From: Megaera_A sp965233855
GTDB lineage: Bacteria > Pseudomonadota > Alphaproteobacteria > Rickettsiales > Rickettsiaceae
NCBI GenBank assembly: GCA_965233855.1
Contig: OZ247586.1
Span: 1-64,000, forward strand
DNA length: 64,000 nt
Direction of reading: 5' to 3'
Below the pieces are notes generated by a model. That model ran no database searches, was not told where the DNA came from, and saw nothing but the letters and a program-made list of their open reading frames with translations. Both the position numbers and the translations under genes were made by a program. Of this stretch, positions 17,690 to 27,613 are shown piece after piece (the stretch's first letter is position 1; each line of letters begins with the position of its first letter).

Positions 17690-19016
17690 ATGGCAAAATC
17701 TACATCAGATATTGATAATCTAATAAAAGCAGCTTTTGATTATGCAGTAAGCTTCTACAGCACACATTCACGTAGCATAGATAACCAATGGGCATGCCTT
17801 GCTGAAATGATGAGAATTAGCGGATTTGATGATAAAACTTGTGTTAGAATTCAAAACCCTATCTTAAGCCATATAATGTATTAAGATACTATGGATTTAG
17901 CAAATGAAGCTATACAACATCATCTTAGGATTGTTACAGATACTGTTCGCCATCATTTGCTAGGTGTCCAACCAAGCTTAGTAGAAGGAGCTGTTAAGGA
18001 AGTACCATATATACCACCAACACCTGTTGCTGATAGTGCAACAGCCACAAAATCTTTTGAAGAAATATCTGAAGAACAATTAAGTGGCCCAGGAGTTTAT
18101 GATTTGGTAGATTTTAGCAATAATGATATAGGGTACCATGGTGTAGACCAACTATTGTATGGACAAAGTAGGATTTATCTAAAAGGTCTAGATGTTTATC
18201 AAGGGATGCTAGCTAAGATAAGGAGTTCTTGTATCTAAATTAAACTTATCTAATTGCAACATAGGTTCATTAGGAGGTGATGCTATTGCAAGCGCTCTAT
18301 ATAACCAGAATAGTAGCTTATTTTCTCTGGTGCATTTAGACTTATCAAATAATGATATGTGTGATGTGATTACATATCCATTTAGCAGAAGTATCGGTTA
18401 TTGCCCTACGCCTAGTTTAAGAATATTAGATCTTTCAAATAATAGAATTACCGATAATGGCGCAGATGCATTAAGTAGAGCTATTACACATAATCGTTTA
18501 TATAATCTGAAACACTTAGAACTTTCTGGGAATGAACTTACTGAAACAGGGCAAAGTCTTTTAGCGAGTGCCTTACAATCATCTGCACAACAAGATCTTG
18601 TTATAACTTTAGAAAAACATAGTGATAAAACGGGTGTATTGAATTTTATTAAAAGCGCAGCACATTACGTTTTTGAACAGCACGCAAAAGCACAATCTTT
18701 ATCAGACACAACTGAATTAGCACTGTTTGGAGACCTTGCTTATTGCAAAAGAGCTTTTAAAGATGTTAGTTTAGATGTTGCAACAGGATTAATAAAAAAC
18801 TCTTTAAACCCTGTACGCAAATTAAAACTTGGCAAAAAAATAGTTACTGTCGGTGTTTTTGCTATAGCGGCAGAAGAAGCCAAAGAGTTAATTAGTGAAG
18901 ATATGGCACACTGTATTGCTACTTTTAATCAATATTTCGGGGTTTCAGTGATTGATATTGATCAATTCACTAATAGCGTATTATCCGGAGATATTGATAG
19001 CCTTTTTGATATTTAA
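17690..19016 (+). pseudogene. Leucine-rich-repeat protein broken by a stop and a frameshift
   Basis: Three consecutive pieces form one gene. The first (ATG 17690) ends at TAA 17882-17884, and the second continues in the same frame from that stop, so a nonsense codon separates them. The second ends at 18236-18238, while the LRR reading continues one frame over from about 18231 (VSKLNLSNCNIGSLGGDAIA). The LRRs are of the ribonuclease-inhibitor/NLR type (LRILDLSNNRITDNGADALS, LKHLELSGNELTETGQSLLA). A helical C-terminal part of about 120 residues follows. LRR proteins of this type in intracellular bacteria are often host-directed effectors; here the role is inference, and the full-length protein is probably not made. 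Confidence 0.8.
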
Positions 19017-19028
19017 ATAAATGAAGTT

Positions 19029-19790
19029 ATGATATCCAGAAATATAATTTTATTAATATTTTGTATAATCGCTTTTCCACTTATATCCAGTGCTGATTAT
19101 ACTTTAGATACAAAAAAAAGTTTTAATTTTTTCAACAATGGACAGATTTTACTCAAAAGCCATCAAAATCAAAAAGCTATAGAATCTTTTAATAAATCTA
19201 TTGAATTAACTCCTGATAATGTTCTTCCATACATAGGAAAAGCAGCTGCGCTAGATAACTTAAAAAAATATTCTGAAGCTATTGATATACATAATAAAGC
19301 TTTAAAATTAAACAATAAAAGTACCGTAATTTATGTAAACAAAGCAGCTACTCTAATGAAACTCAAACGCTATAAAGAAGCTTTAGATACATGTGACAAA
19401 GGGTTAGAAATAAAACAAACTCCATATTTATATAATACAAAAGGTGCAGCATTTGCGGCATTACATAAAAATGAAGAAGCGATAGAGAGCTATGATAAAG
19501 CAATTATATTAGATCCAAATTATTTTGAACCTCATAGTAATAAATTCTGTCCTCTAAATAATTTAAAACGTTTTGAAGAAGCTCTAGAAACTTGTAATAA
19601 AGCTATAGAAATAGACCCGAATCGTCATAATATATATGAAGTATATTCAAATAAATCCTTAGTATTAGCAAAACTTAGAAGATATACAGAAGCGTTAGAC
19701 AGCGTAGAACAAGCGCTTAAATTAAATCCAAAGTTTCCTCCTGCTATAAAGATTAAAAGGAATATTTTAAAATTATTAGGAAATAGCTGA
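19029..19790 (+). CDS. Secreted TPR-repeat protein
   Basis: The 253-residue protein has an N-terminal signal peptide (about residues 1-21, ending ISSA). About six tetratricopeptide repeats follow, with repeated patterns such as KAIESFNKSIELTPDN, EAIDIHNKALKLNN, EALDTCDKGLEIK and EAIESYDKAIILDPN. TPRs mediate protein-protein contacts; partner and location beyond export are unknown. It starts 12 bp after the broken LRR gene. Confidence 0.8.
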   Translation: MISRNIILLIFCIIAFPLISSADYTLDTKKSFNFFNNGQILLKSHQNQKAIESFNKSIELTPDNVLPYIGKAAALDNLKKYSEAIDIHNKALKLNNKSTVIYVNKAATLMKLKRYKEALDTCDKGLEIKQTPYLYNTKGAAFAALHKNEEAIESYDKAIILDPNYFEPHSNKFCPLNNLKRFEEALETCNKAIEIDPNRHNIYEVYSNKSLVLAKLRRYTEALDSVEQALKLNPKFPPAIKIKRNILKLLGNS

Positions 19791-19898
19791 TTAGTAATGT
19801 CTTCTAATCAAGAAATGAACTAAGACCATGCTGGGCTTTAAAAATTTTCAATCTGCAAAATTACTATTGCTGGAATAGAAAACATATTCAAAAAGGTC

Positions 19899-19924
19899 GA
19901 ATCTTTTGATAGATTAAAAGATTC
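19899..19924. repeat. Perfect 9-bp hairpin
   Basis: GAATCTTTT (19899-19907) is followed by an 8-base loop and its exact complement AAAAGATTC (19916-19924). It lies between the TPR gene and the IS481-type element. There is no T-run after it, so it is not a standard terminator on this strand. Confidence 0.5.
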
Positions 19925-19989
19925 AAAGCAAATGAGTTTAATTAGTATATTAAAAACTATCACCCATTATTAAGCTGTAAAACTCTACA

Positions 19990-21193
19990 CTTGATCTGAC
20001 AGAGCGCTACTTACCATACAGCATAATTACTGTCAGATAAGTTCTGAGTATCATGTGTCTGACACTCATTCACGTAGCTAGGAATATTCTTATCCAAAGC
20101 AATATGTTTTGAATCAAGAAAGGTTTGCATAGGTGTTTTTCCATAACAATGCTTTCCTGAATGTGTTCTTTGAGTATTGTACTTATTAATCCATAAATCA
20201 ACATCAATTTGTAACTCTTCTACAGAGCCGTATATTCTTTTGCGAAATGCTATATCATAAAACTCTTGTTTCATAGTTCTATGGAACCTCTAGCAAATAC
20301 CGTTAGTTTGCGGACTACGAACCTTTGTTTTTGTGTGATCAATATTCTCAATTCCTAAATAAAGTTGATAGGCATGATGTTCAGGTTTACCACAATATTC
20401 AGTACCGCGATCAGTGAGTATACGAAACATGCTAAGGCCTTGTTCTGTATAAAATGGCAGCACTCTATCATTTAGTATATCAGCTGCAGTAATAGCTGAT
20501 TTCTCAGTATAAAGTTTTACTTGCGCCACTTTAGAATATGTATCAACAAAAGTTTGTTGGTAAATTTTTCCAACCCCCTTCATATTACCTACATAGTAAG
20601 TATCTTGTGAACCAAGATACCCAGGATGCTCAGTCTCGATTTCACCGTGAGCTACTTTGCTAGCTTTAGCCCGCTCAAGAGCTGCTAGCTGTTCTTCAGT
20701 TAATATCATACCATCTTGCGCTGATTTAGCTTCTAAGGCTTTTAGACGCTTACGCATTGTCTCTAAATCATTACGCAACCAAATAGAACGAACTCCACTA
20801 CTTGATATTAAAACACCTTGTTGCTTCAGCTCATTACTAGCTCGTAATTGCCCTAAAGCAGGGTTTGAAATAGCAAGATCTATGACGGCTTGTTCTACAT
20901 CAGAAGGTACTCTGTTTTTCATGATAGGTTTCTTGCGGCTGATTTCCTGTAGAGCAGCTTCCCCACCATTTTTATATAATTCTTTAAAACGATAAAAGGT
21001 ATCCTTTGAATATCCCATAACGTTACACGCTTGACTTACATTACCAAGCTGTTTCGCTAATTCTAAAAGTCCTAATTTGGGTTTGATGATTTTTTCTAAT
21101 TGACTCATTTTTAATCTCTTGTTTGAGTGGTTAAATACAATATATTCAACTACTAAATATATTACTCTCTTTTTACCACTCTGTTAGATTAAA
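19990..21193 (-). mobile_element. IS481-type insertion sequence, inactivated
   Basis: The element is about 1.2 kb with one transposase on the minus strand. Imperfect terminal inverted repeats are visible: CTTGATCTGACAGAG (19990-20004) against TTTAATCTAACAGAG read inward from the right end (21179-21193), 12 of 15 matching. Weaker similarity continues outward, so the exact ends are uncertain and no target duplication could be assigned. The transposase carries an amber codon. Confidence 0.75.
20011..21108 (-). pseudogene. IS481-family transposase with amber at the catalytic Glu
   Basis: The N-terminus holds a helix-turn-helix (NVSQACNVMGYSKDTFYRFK). The DDE core follows, with the first Asp in QTFVDTYSKVAQVK and the second in RILTDRGTEYCGKPEHH. 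The frame then stops at TAG (20290-20292) right after SPQTNGIC. It continues in the same frame with RFHRTMKQEFYDIAFRKRIY. Related transposases read ...GICERFHKT at this point, with the Glu of ERF as the third catalytic residue, so GAG has most simply become TAG. The 365-codon gene therefore encodes no active enzyme unless the codon is suppressed. Confidence 0.88.
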
Positions 21194-21271
21194 TTTGAAG
21201 CTTTACAATTAAGGAGTCACGGCTTTTACGCATAGACTCCCCACTCTAAAATACTATTTTTAGATATGTTG

Positions 21272-21469
21272 TTACATTTTATTTGAAGCAGAAGAGGCGC
21301 GTCTTGCAACTTCTCTATTAACGTCGCTTACATGTCTTGGAGCGTGTTTTTCGATTGCTACGCCTTTGTTATGTAATTTTTCTTTGTGATCGTGTTTTTG
21401 TCCATACATGTTGCCTTTGCAACCAACAAGTAAAATGGAAGCCGCTAATATTGTGATAATTCTTTTCAT
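21272..21469 (-). CDS. Small lipoprotein of unknown function
   Basis: The protein starts MKRIITILAASILLVGC, a lipoprotein signal with lipobox LVGC; I chose this ATG (21469) because AGGGAA precedes it and the 11 upstream codons are not signal-like. The mature part is about 50 residues, hydrophilic and rich in His, Lys and Arg. No domain was recognised. Confidence 0.6.
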   Translation of the reverse strand: MKRIITILAASILLVGCKGNMYGQKHDHKEKLHNKGVAIEKHAPRHVSDVNREVARRASSASNKM

Positions 21470-21652
21470 AAAATTCCCTAAAATAGATTTGTTGTTCTTC
21501 AATGTTATGGTTATAATTGCTTGTTGTCAATAATTGTTGGAAAAAGGCAATTAGATATATACTAAAAATATTTATAGCACATTATTATCTATACTTTAGA
21601 CATTAATTTGTGATAGATAATTGTTTTATCCATTAAATTTTTTTTATTGCAT

Positions 21653-22405
21653 ATGTTAAGAGTTTTTCTTTTGTTTTTATTGAGTGTTTTTGTGCTTTTT
21701 GCTTGCTCGGATCAAAAAGACGTGGATTCTCCAGCTAAAGATCAAATTGAGGAATATAGTAAAAAGCTTGATGATTGTAAGGAAAACGCTGCTGAAGTAA
21801 AGTCTAAACAAGAGTTAGAGAAGGAAAAGGCAGAGGTTATAAAAAAAGTATTTGGGCGTGGTTACACTGCAGAGCCTGATGACATAGTTCTTGGTAATGA
21901 TGATGCAAAAGTGGTTTTAGTTGAGTATTTCTCTCCAACTTGTCCTCATTGTGTAAATTATCATAAGCGTATATTTCCAGAGATTAAGAAAAAATATATT
22001 GATAATAATAAGATTCAATATGTTATGCGTGAATTTATAGGAAATAAACAAGATCTAGATGCTACTATTTTGGCTAGGTGCTTAGATAATCAGGATCTTT
22101 ACTTCAAATTTATGAATGTAATTTTAGAAAAACAAGATAGCTGGGCGTATAGTAAGAACTATCGTGAGATTTTGACTAATATTGGTGCAATGGGTGGGGT
22201 CTCGGCGGAGCAATATGCAATATGTTTGAATGATGAATCTAAAATTAAGAACTTTATAGAAAACACAAAACTTGTAGCAAAAGAGCCACGTTTTATTGGA
22301 ACGCCAACATTTTTTGTTAATGGAAAACAATTTACAAAACCATATACTGTTGATGAATTGTCGAATGCAATAGATGCGGTGCTTATAGCTGATGAACAAG
22401 GATAA
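21653..22405 (+). CDS. DsbA-like thiol-disulfide oxidoreductase lipoprotein
   Basis: The 250-residue protein has a lipoprotein signal (FLLFLLSVFVLFAC; ATG 21653 chosen over an upstream TTG). A charged helical linker leads to a DsbA/thioredoxin-4 domain with the active site CPHC in LVEYFSPTCPHCVNYH. The cis-Pro region is GTPTFFVNG. Such proteins form or isomerise disulfides in the periplasm and, in Rickettsiales, often replace DsbA. It overlaps the start of atpI by 14 bp. Confidence 0.88.
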   Translation: MLRVFLLFLLSVFVLFACSDQKDVDSPAKDQIEEYSKKLDDCKENAAEVKSKQELEKEKAEVIKKVFGRGYTAEPDDIVLGNDDAKVVLVEYFSPTCPHCVNYHKRIFPEIKKKYIDNNKIQYVMREFIGNKQDLDATILARCLDNQDLYFKFMNVILEKQDSWAYSKNYREILTNIGAMGGVSAEQYAICLNDESKIKNFIENTKLVAKEPRFIGTPTFFVNGKQFTKPYTVDELSNAIDAVLIADEQG

Positions 22406-22661
22406 GTTTGGTAAAATCCAAGAGAGAATAGACAAATATAGGATAAAAAACACTCCTTTAAAAAAAGGAGTAAATAGTAGTAAGGCATTTAATATTGCAG
22501 TTGAATTACTTGCTGGTGCTATTGTTGGTTTAATAATAGGTATGTTTTTTGATAATTTGTTTGATTCGAAACCAATCTTCCTTATAATCTGTATAATACT
22601 TGCAATGGTTGCGTCCTTTAGGTCAATTTGGAAAAATAACATTAAGAGTGATGGCACATAG
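22392..22661 (+). CDS. atpI: ATP synthase subunit I
   Basis: This 89-residue protein has two membrane helices (about 37-55 and 60-78) with a GAIVGLIIGMFFDNLF segment typical of AtpI/AtpZ. It assists assembly of the c-ring or Mg2+ supply and is not part of the final enzyme. It begins the F0 cluster and overlaps atpB. Confidence 0.8.
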   Translation: MNKDKFGKIQERIDKYRIKNTPLKKGVNSSKAFNIAVELLAGAIVGLIIGMFFDNLFDSKPIFLIICIILAMVASFRSIWKNNIKSDGT

Positions 22662-23379
22662 TCCTTTAGATCAGTTTAAAGTTAAAGAAATAGTTGATGT
22701 GGAGCTATTTGGTTATGATATTAGCATAACCAATTCTTCTTTGTTTATGCTAATTGCTGGTACATTTATATTCTTTTATTTTACATTAGCATTTAAAAAT
22801 AAAAAACTAATACCAACTAGGTTTCAAATAAGTGGAGAGTTAGTTTACGGAATGATTTCAAATATGCTTGAACAAAATGTTGGTTCTGGTGGTTGTAAAT
22901 TTGTTCCTCTTATTTTTACTTTATTTATGTTTATTTTAACGTGTAATTTGCTAGGAATGATTCCTTATGGATTCACGGTTACTAGCCACATTTCTATTAC
23001 TTTTGCTATTGCAATGATGGTTTTCTTGCTTGTTACATTGCTTGGTTTATTTTTGCATGGGTTTCGCTTTTTCTCACTTTTTCTACCGGCGGGAACTCCG
23101 TGGTGGCTAGCTCCATTGATGGTGGTGATTGAATTATTTGCATATTTAGCAAGGCCAGTTAGTCTATCGCTTCGTTTGGCTGCAAATATGGTAGCGGGAC
23201 ATGTGTTGCTAAAGGTAATGGCAGGATTTGTAGTTTCAATGGTAATTTATTTGAAATTTTTACCTATACCATTTATTGTTATATTAATTGGTTTTGAGAT
23301 ATTTGTTGCGGTATTGCAGGCATATATATTTACTATATTATCTTGTGTGTATCTCAATGATGCGATTAATCTTCACTAG
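22651..23379 (+). CDS. atpB: ATP synthase F0 subunit a
   Basis: Subunit a forms the proton half-channels. The start is ATG 22651 (AHSPLDQFKVKEIVDVELFG), giving 242 residues and an 11-bp overlap with atpI. The essential Arg is in SLSLRLAANMVAGH on the penultimate helix, and five to six membrane segments are evident. F1 genes are not in the window. Confidence 0.95.
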   Translation: MAHSPLDQFKVKEIVDVELFGYDISITNSSLFMLIAGTFIFFYFTLAFKNKKLIPTRFQISGELVYGMISNMLEQNVGSGGCKFVPLIFTLFMFILTCNLLGMIPYGFTVTSHISITFAIAMMVFLLVTLLGLFLHGFRFFSLFLPAGTPWWLAPLMVVIELFAYLARPVSLSLRLAANMVAGHVLLKVMAGFVVSMVIYLKFLPIPFIVILIGFEIFVAVLQAYIFTILSCVYLNDAINLH

Positions 23380-23465
23380 TAGATAGAGAAGGTTTTGTTG
23401 GAGTTTTTGCCGGGGAATTGGATGGTAAAAAACTCTGTTATTGTTAATTTTTAAGGAGGAAAATT

Positions 23466-23690
23466 ATGGAAGGAATGGCTTTAAAGTTTATTGGCGCTGG
23501 TCTTATGGCATTTGGTATGCTTGGTGCGGCAATTGGAGTGGGGAATATATTTGGTTCGCTTCTTAATGCAATTGCGCGTAATCCGTCAGCTAGTGATCAA
23601 TTACAAAGAATGGCCTTTATTGGTGCTGGTCTTGCTGAAGCAATGGGTTTATTCTCATTTGTTATTGCGATGCTATTAATTTTTACATAA
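23466..23690 (+). CDS. atpE: ATP synthase F0 subunit c
   Basis: This 74-residue two-helix proteolipid forms the rotor ring. It has the Gly-rich first helix (GAAIGVGNIFGSLLNAIARN) and the proton-carrying Glu in GAGLAEAMGLFSF. A strong ribosome site AAGGAGG precedes the ATG, fitting the high copy number of subunit c. Confidence 0.96.
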   Translation: MEGMALKFIGAGLMAFGMLGAAIGVGNIFGSLLNAIARNPSASDQLQRMAFIGAGLAEAMGLFSFVIAMLLIFT

Positions 23691-23713
23691 AAAATAAGTA
23701 GCTAAGAAAAATT

Positions 23714-24193
23714 ATGCCTCAGTTTGACGTATCTTCATTTAGTTCTCAGTTCTTTTGGTTAGCTATTACATTTGCTGTATTATATTTTATTGTCAGCAGA
23801 TTCATTGCACCAAAAGCAGAATCTATTCTAGCAGCTAGAAATCGCTGTATGGAAGAAGATGTAAGATACGCCGATGATTATAAGAGAAAAGCTCAAACTC
23901 TTGATATTGAAAAGCAGGAAAAGCTTGCTGAGGTTAATTTTCGTGTTGAGGAAATGCAAAAGAGAGCGATGAATATATTAGAATCTTATTTTGGTAAACA
24001 AAGAGAAGAGCTTGCTTTGACCCTTGACCATAAAAAGAAAACAGCGCTTGCTGAGATAGATCAATATATTGATAAGTTTCATGCGGATGAACTGGATTCC
24101 TGTGTTGATCTTGCTGCATTTGTGATTCAAAAGATTACGAATAAACCTGCTGATTTAAAGCTTCTTAAAGCAATTCATACGAGGAAAAAATAA
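23714..24193 (+). CDS. ATP synthase F0 subunit b'
   Basis: The 159-residue protein has an N-terminal membrane helix (FFWLAITFAVLYFIVSRFI) and then a long charged helix that would form the peripheral stalk. Having both b' and b is usual in alphaproteobacteria. It shares its last base with the start of the b subunit. Confidence 0.88.
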   Translation: MPQFDVSSFSSQFFWLAITFAVLYFIVSRFIAPKAESILAARNRCMEEDVRYADDYKRKAQTLDIEKQEKLAEVNFRVEEMQKRAMNILESYFGKQREELALTLDHKKKTALAEIDQYIDKFHADELDSCVDLAAFVIQKITNKPADLKLLKAIHTRKK

Positions 24194-24663
24194 TGCATTT
24201 TTTTGATGAAAGTTTTGTAGTAGCTATTTGTTTTATAATATTTATATATTTTGCATATAAGCCGGTTAAGAAGGCGATAATGGCGTCGCTTGATGTTAGA
24301 ATTGATGAAATAAAGACAAAATTAGCTGAAACTGAAAAATTGAAACAAGATGCAAAGCAGCTTTTGGATGAAATCAAGCAAGAGATGGAAATTTTTGAAG
24401 AAAGAAAAGAATCTATATTAGAAAGTGCAGATAATAGTACTAAAAGATTAGTTGAAATACGAACCAAAGAAATGGAATTAATGTTGGCTCGTAAGAAAGA
24501 TTCTGCAATTAAATCTATTGATAATCAAAAGGATAAAGTTAGTGATGAAATGCGTGCTGAGTTTACAGATGCAGTATTAAATACGGTTAGGACATATCTG
24601 GTAGAAACAAAAAACAATTCTATTTCTGATGAAGAAATACTTTCTCATTTTATAAAAAAATAA
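24193..24663 (+). CDS. atpF: ATP synthase F0 subunit b
   Basis: The 156-residue protein has one N-terminal helix (VVAICFIIFIYFAYKPVKKA) followed by a coiled-coil stalk rich in Lys and Glu. It would dimerise with b' and link F0 to F1. It is the last gene of the F0 cluster. Confidence 0.9.
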   Translation: MHFFDESFVVAICFIIFIYFAYKPVKKAIMASLDVRIDEIKTKLAETEKLKQDAKQLLDEIKQEMEIFEERKESILESADNSTKRLVEIRTKEMELMLARKKDSAIKSIDNQKDKVSDEMRAEFTDAVLNTVRTYLVETKNNSISDEEILSHFIKK

Positions 24664-24788
24664 TTTATATATTGGGTTTGCTCTTGTATATAAAAATATT
24701 TATCAAAATACACTGATTTGTTAACTTAATATTGACTATTTGTATATAGAATCCCCTAAACTAGAATGCAAAGGGGTGCTATAATTAT

Positions 24789-26206
24789 ATGCAAGCTGTA
24801 ATTTGGCTGGTGGCAATGGGAGTCGCTTATGGCCAGTTTCTAATATTAACCATCCAAAATTTTTTATTAAAATTAATGATGAGCTTAGTTTACTTCAAGA
24901 AACTTATTTAAGAGCAAAAAATTTAGATTCTGTATCTGGAATAACCACAGTAGCAAATCATAAGTTTATATCTAGAATTAGTAATGAATATTATAAAGCT
25001 GACCATTTTGTGAATCGGTTTGTAAAAAATAGTTTTATATCTGAACCAATGCCCAGGAATACCGCTGCTGCTATTACAATTGCAGCTTTACAAATAGAGA
25101 AATTATATGGATTAGATGAGGTGATGTTGGTATTACCTTCAGATCATCTTATTAAAGATAAGGTTAGGTTTGAGGATTCTGTTGATAGAGCCATAAATCA
25201 TGTAGAAAAAGATAAAATAGTAGTTTTTGGAATTGAGCCAAGTCACGCAGAAACGGGATATGGATATATAAAATATTCTGGTGATAATGTAGAAAAATTT
25301 ATTGAAAAACCTGATATTAAAGCGGCAGAAGAGTTTGTTCAAAGTAAAGAATATTTATGGAATTCAGGAATATTCTGCTTTAAAGCTGGTTGTTTTTTAA
25401 AGGAAATGACAAAACACTCTTCCGAAATTATTGAAGAAGCAAGGCATTGTATTTCATTATCAAAATTATCGAATAGTAATGATTATATTGAGTTAAAATT
25501 AGATTCGGATTCTTTTGCTTCTATCAAAGAAGGAGCGGTTGATTATGAGTTATTGGAGAAATCACAGAATTTAGCAGTAGTGCCTAGCGTTTTTGATTGG
25601 AAGGATGTTGGTAATTGGGAGTCGCTTTGCTTGCATTATTCATCCGATATAAATGGCAATAGAATTAACGGCTCTGCTAAATTAAAAGACGCGAAAAATT
25701 GTTATATTGAAAATAGTGGAAAAAATATTACAGTGATTGGTGTTAAGGATTTGACTATTATAAATTCTGATGCAGGAGTTTTAGTAGCTGATAGAAGTCG
25801 CGTATCTGAAGTAAAAGATTTATTTTGTGAGAAGGCTATAAAAGAATATCAAAACTTTACTTGGGGAAAAGTTAAGGAGTTTAGTAAAAATAATGGACCA
25901 AATATTACACAGTTTACTATAAGCTCTAGATGTGGTTTCAGAATAAAAGATTATTTTGAGTCTTCTGCTAATTGGCTTGTAGTAAATGGCTCTGTAGAAT
26001 TTTCTAGCGATGAGTCAGTTACGATTCTATCGGATAATGAGTCAAAATATATTTCTCCTGATATGGATGCATATATTACAAACGTAGGTTCAGCTCCTCT
26101 TATTATATTATCTATTCAAGTAGATGATTATATGTTAGAAAATGGTATCATACGTTTAGAAAATAGTTTTGGTCAGATGAAAAATGGAAAAGTTACAGTG
26201 CTTTAA
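24789..26206 (+). CDS. manC: Mannose-1-phosphate guanylyltransferase, frameshift at N-terminus
   Basis: The protein makes GDP-mannose; the N-terminal nucleotidyltransferase part (LAGGNGSRLWPVS, FIEKPDIKAAEEF, WNSGIFCFKAG) is followed by a cupin of the type II phosphomannose isomerase kind. The proper start ATG 24789 reads MQAVI, but the next codons are out of frame: the T-run at 24802-24804 is one base too short to read ILAGGNGSRLW. As given, translation could only begin at TTG 24803, losing the first beta strand. It may be a sequencing error or a real inactivation. It overlaps the next gene by 23 bp. Confidence 0.82.
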
Positions 26207-27554
26207 GGCTTATGATATCCGTGGTAAAATTCCGGAAGAGTTAAATGTAGATATTGCCTATTTAATTGGTGTTTCTTATGCAGAAATAATAACCCCTAGA
26301 AAAGTAATAGTTGGATATGATGTAAGACTTGAGAGTATTGACTTATCAAATGCCTTGATAAAAGGGCTTACAGATTCAGGAGTTGATGTTATCAATATAG
26401 GATTATGTGGCACTGAGGAAGTATATTTTCATACATTTGCAAGAGAAAAAGAAAATGTTGATGGTGGTATAATGATAACTGCTAGTCACAACCCTAAAGG
26501 CCATAATGGTATGAAAATGGTTAAGTCTGGCAGTCGCCCTATGTCTGGAGATGGAGATCTTGGAAAGATACAAGAACATGTTTTGATGTTACAAAGTGCT
26601 GGAAATAGAACTATGCCAGATGAGCGTAAGGGTAAGGTAATTTTTGAGGAAGATAAATCATCTTATATTTCTCATATTTCAAATTATGTAAATAGCAAGA
26701 ATTTACGTCCATTAAAAATAGTTGTAAATCCTGGTAATGGTCCAGCTGGTCAAATTATTAATTTATTAGAAAGTGCATTCCCATTTGAATTTGTTTATAT
26801 TCATGACGTTCCTGATGGTAATTTTCCAAATGGTGTGCCGAATCCTATGATAGTTGAGAATAGAGCTGTAACGTCTGAAGCTGTTATTGCAAATGGTGCG
26901 GATTTTGGTATTGCCTGGGATGGAGATTTTGATAGGTGTTTTTTGTTTGATGAAAAGGGGCAATTTATTGATGGATATTATTTAGTGGGTTTGTTAGCTC
27001 AAGGTTTTTTAAACAAAAATTCTGGTGAGAAAATAATTCATGATCCAAGACTTGTATGGAATACACTAGATATAGTTAATAATGGTGGGGGAACAGCTAT
27101 TGAAAGCAAATCTGGTCATAGTTTTATTAAAGAGAAAATGCGTGAAGTGAACGCTGTATATGGCGGAGAAATGAGCGCTCATCATTATTTTAGGGATTTT
27201 GCATATTGCGATAGTGGAATGCTTCCTTGGCTTCTTGTTTCTGAATTGCTGTGTGATTCTGGTAATAAATTATCAGATTTAGTAAAAGAAATGATATCCT
27301 CCTATCCTTGTAGTGGTGAAATAAATTATAAAGTAATAAGTACAGAAGAGTCTCTTAGAAAAATAGAGAAATATTTTTTGATTCAGGAGGCAAAAATCGA
27401 CTATGTAGATGGGATTAGTGTTGAATTTGTTGATTGGAGATTTAACTTGCGTGGTTCTAATACAGAACCACTTTTACGTTTGAATCTTGAAACTAAGGGG
27501 CGACATATATCAATATCTGAAAAAGTAAAAGAAATCGAATCAATAATATTATAG
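26184..27554 (+). CDS. manB: Phosphomannomutase / phosphoglucomutase
   Basis: This 456-residue alpha-D-phosphohexomutase interconverts hexose 6- and 1-phosphates and would supply mannose-1-phosphate to the upstream enzyme. The start CFKAYDIRGKIPEEL, the phosphoserine loop TASHNPKGHNGMK, the Mg-binding DGDFDRCF, the sugar-binding GGEMSAHHYF and the phosphate-binding RGSNTEPLLRL are all present. It overlaps manC, so the two are translationally coupled. Confidence 0.93.
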   Translation: MEKLQCFKAYDIRGKIPEELNVDIAYLIGVSYAEIITPRKVIVGYDVRLESIDLSNALIKGLTDSGVDVINIGLCGTEEVYFHTFAREKENVDGGIMITASHNPKGHNGMKMVKSGSRPMSGDGDLGKIQEHVLMLQSAGNRTMPDERKGKVIFEEDKSSYISHISNYVNSKNLRPLKIVVNPGNGPAGQIINLLESAFPFEFVYIHDVPDGNFPNGVPNPMIVENRAVTSEAVIANGADFGIAWDGDFDRCFLFDEKGQFIDGYYLVGLLAQGFLNKNSGEKIIHDPRLVWNTLDIVNNGGGTAIESKSGHSFIKEKMREVNAVYGGEMSAHHYFRDFAYCDSGMLPWLLVSELLCDSGNKLSDLVKEMISSYPCSGEINYKVISTEESLRKIEKYFLIQEAKIDYVDGISVEFVDWRFNLRGSNTEPLLRLNLETKGRHISISEKVKEIESIIL

Positions 27555-27613
27555 AAGTCCTATGCACAAAAATAGACCTGTTCTAAATGGTTTTTATTTG
27601 CTAGAATGGTGTT

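Noticed and set aside
22124..22657. Long minus-strand frames opposite the DsbA-like gene and atpI
   Set aside because: They are mirror frames of well-supported plus-strand genes and show no family features.
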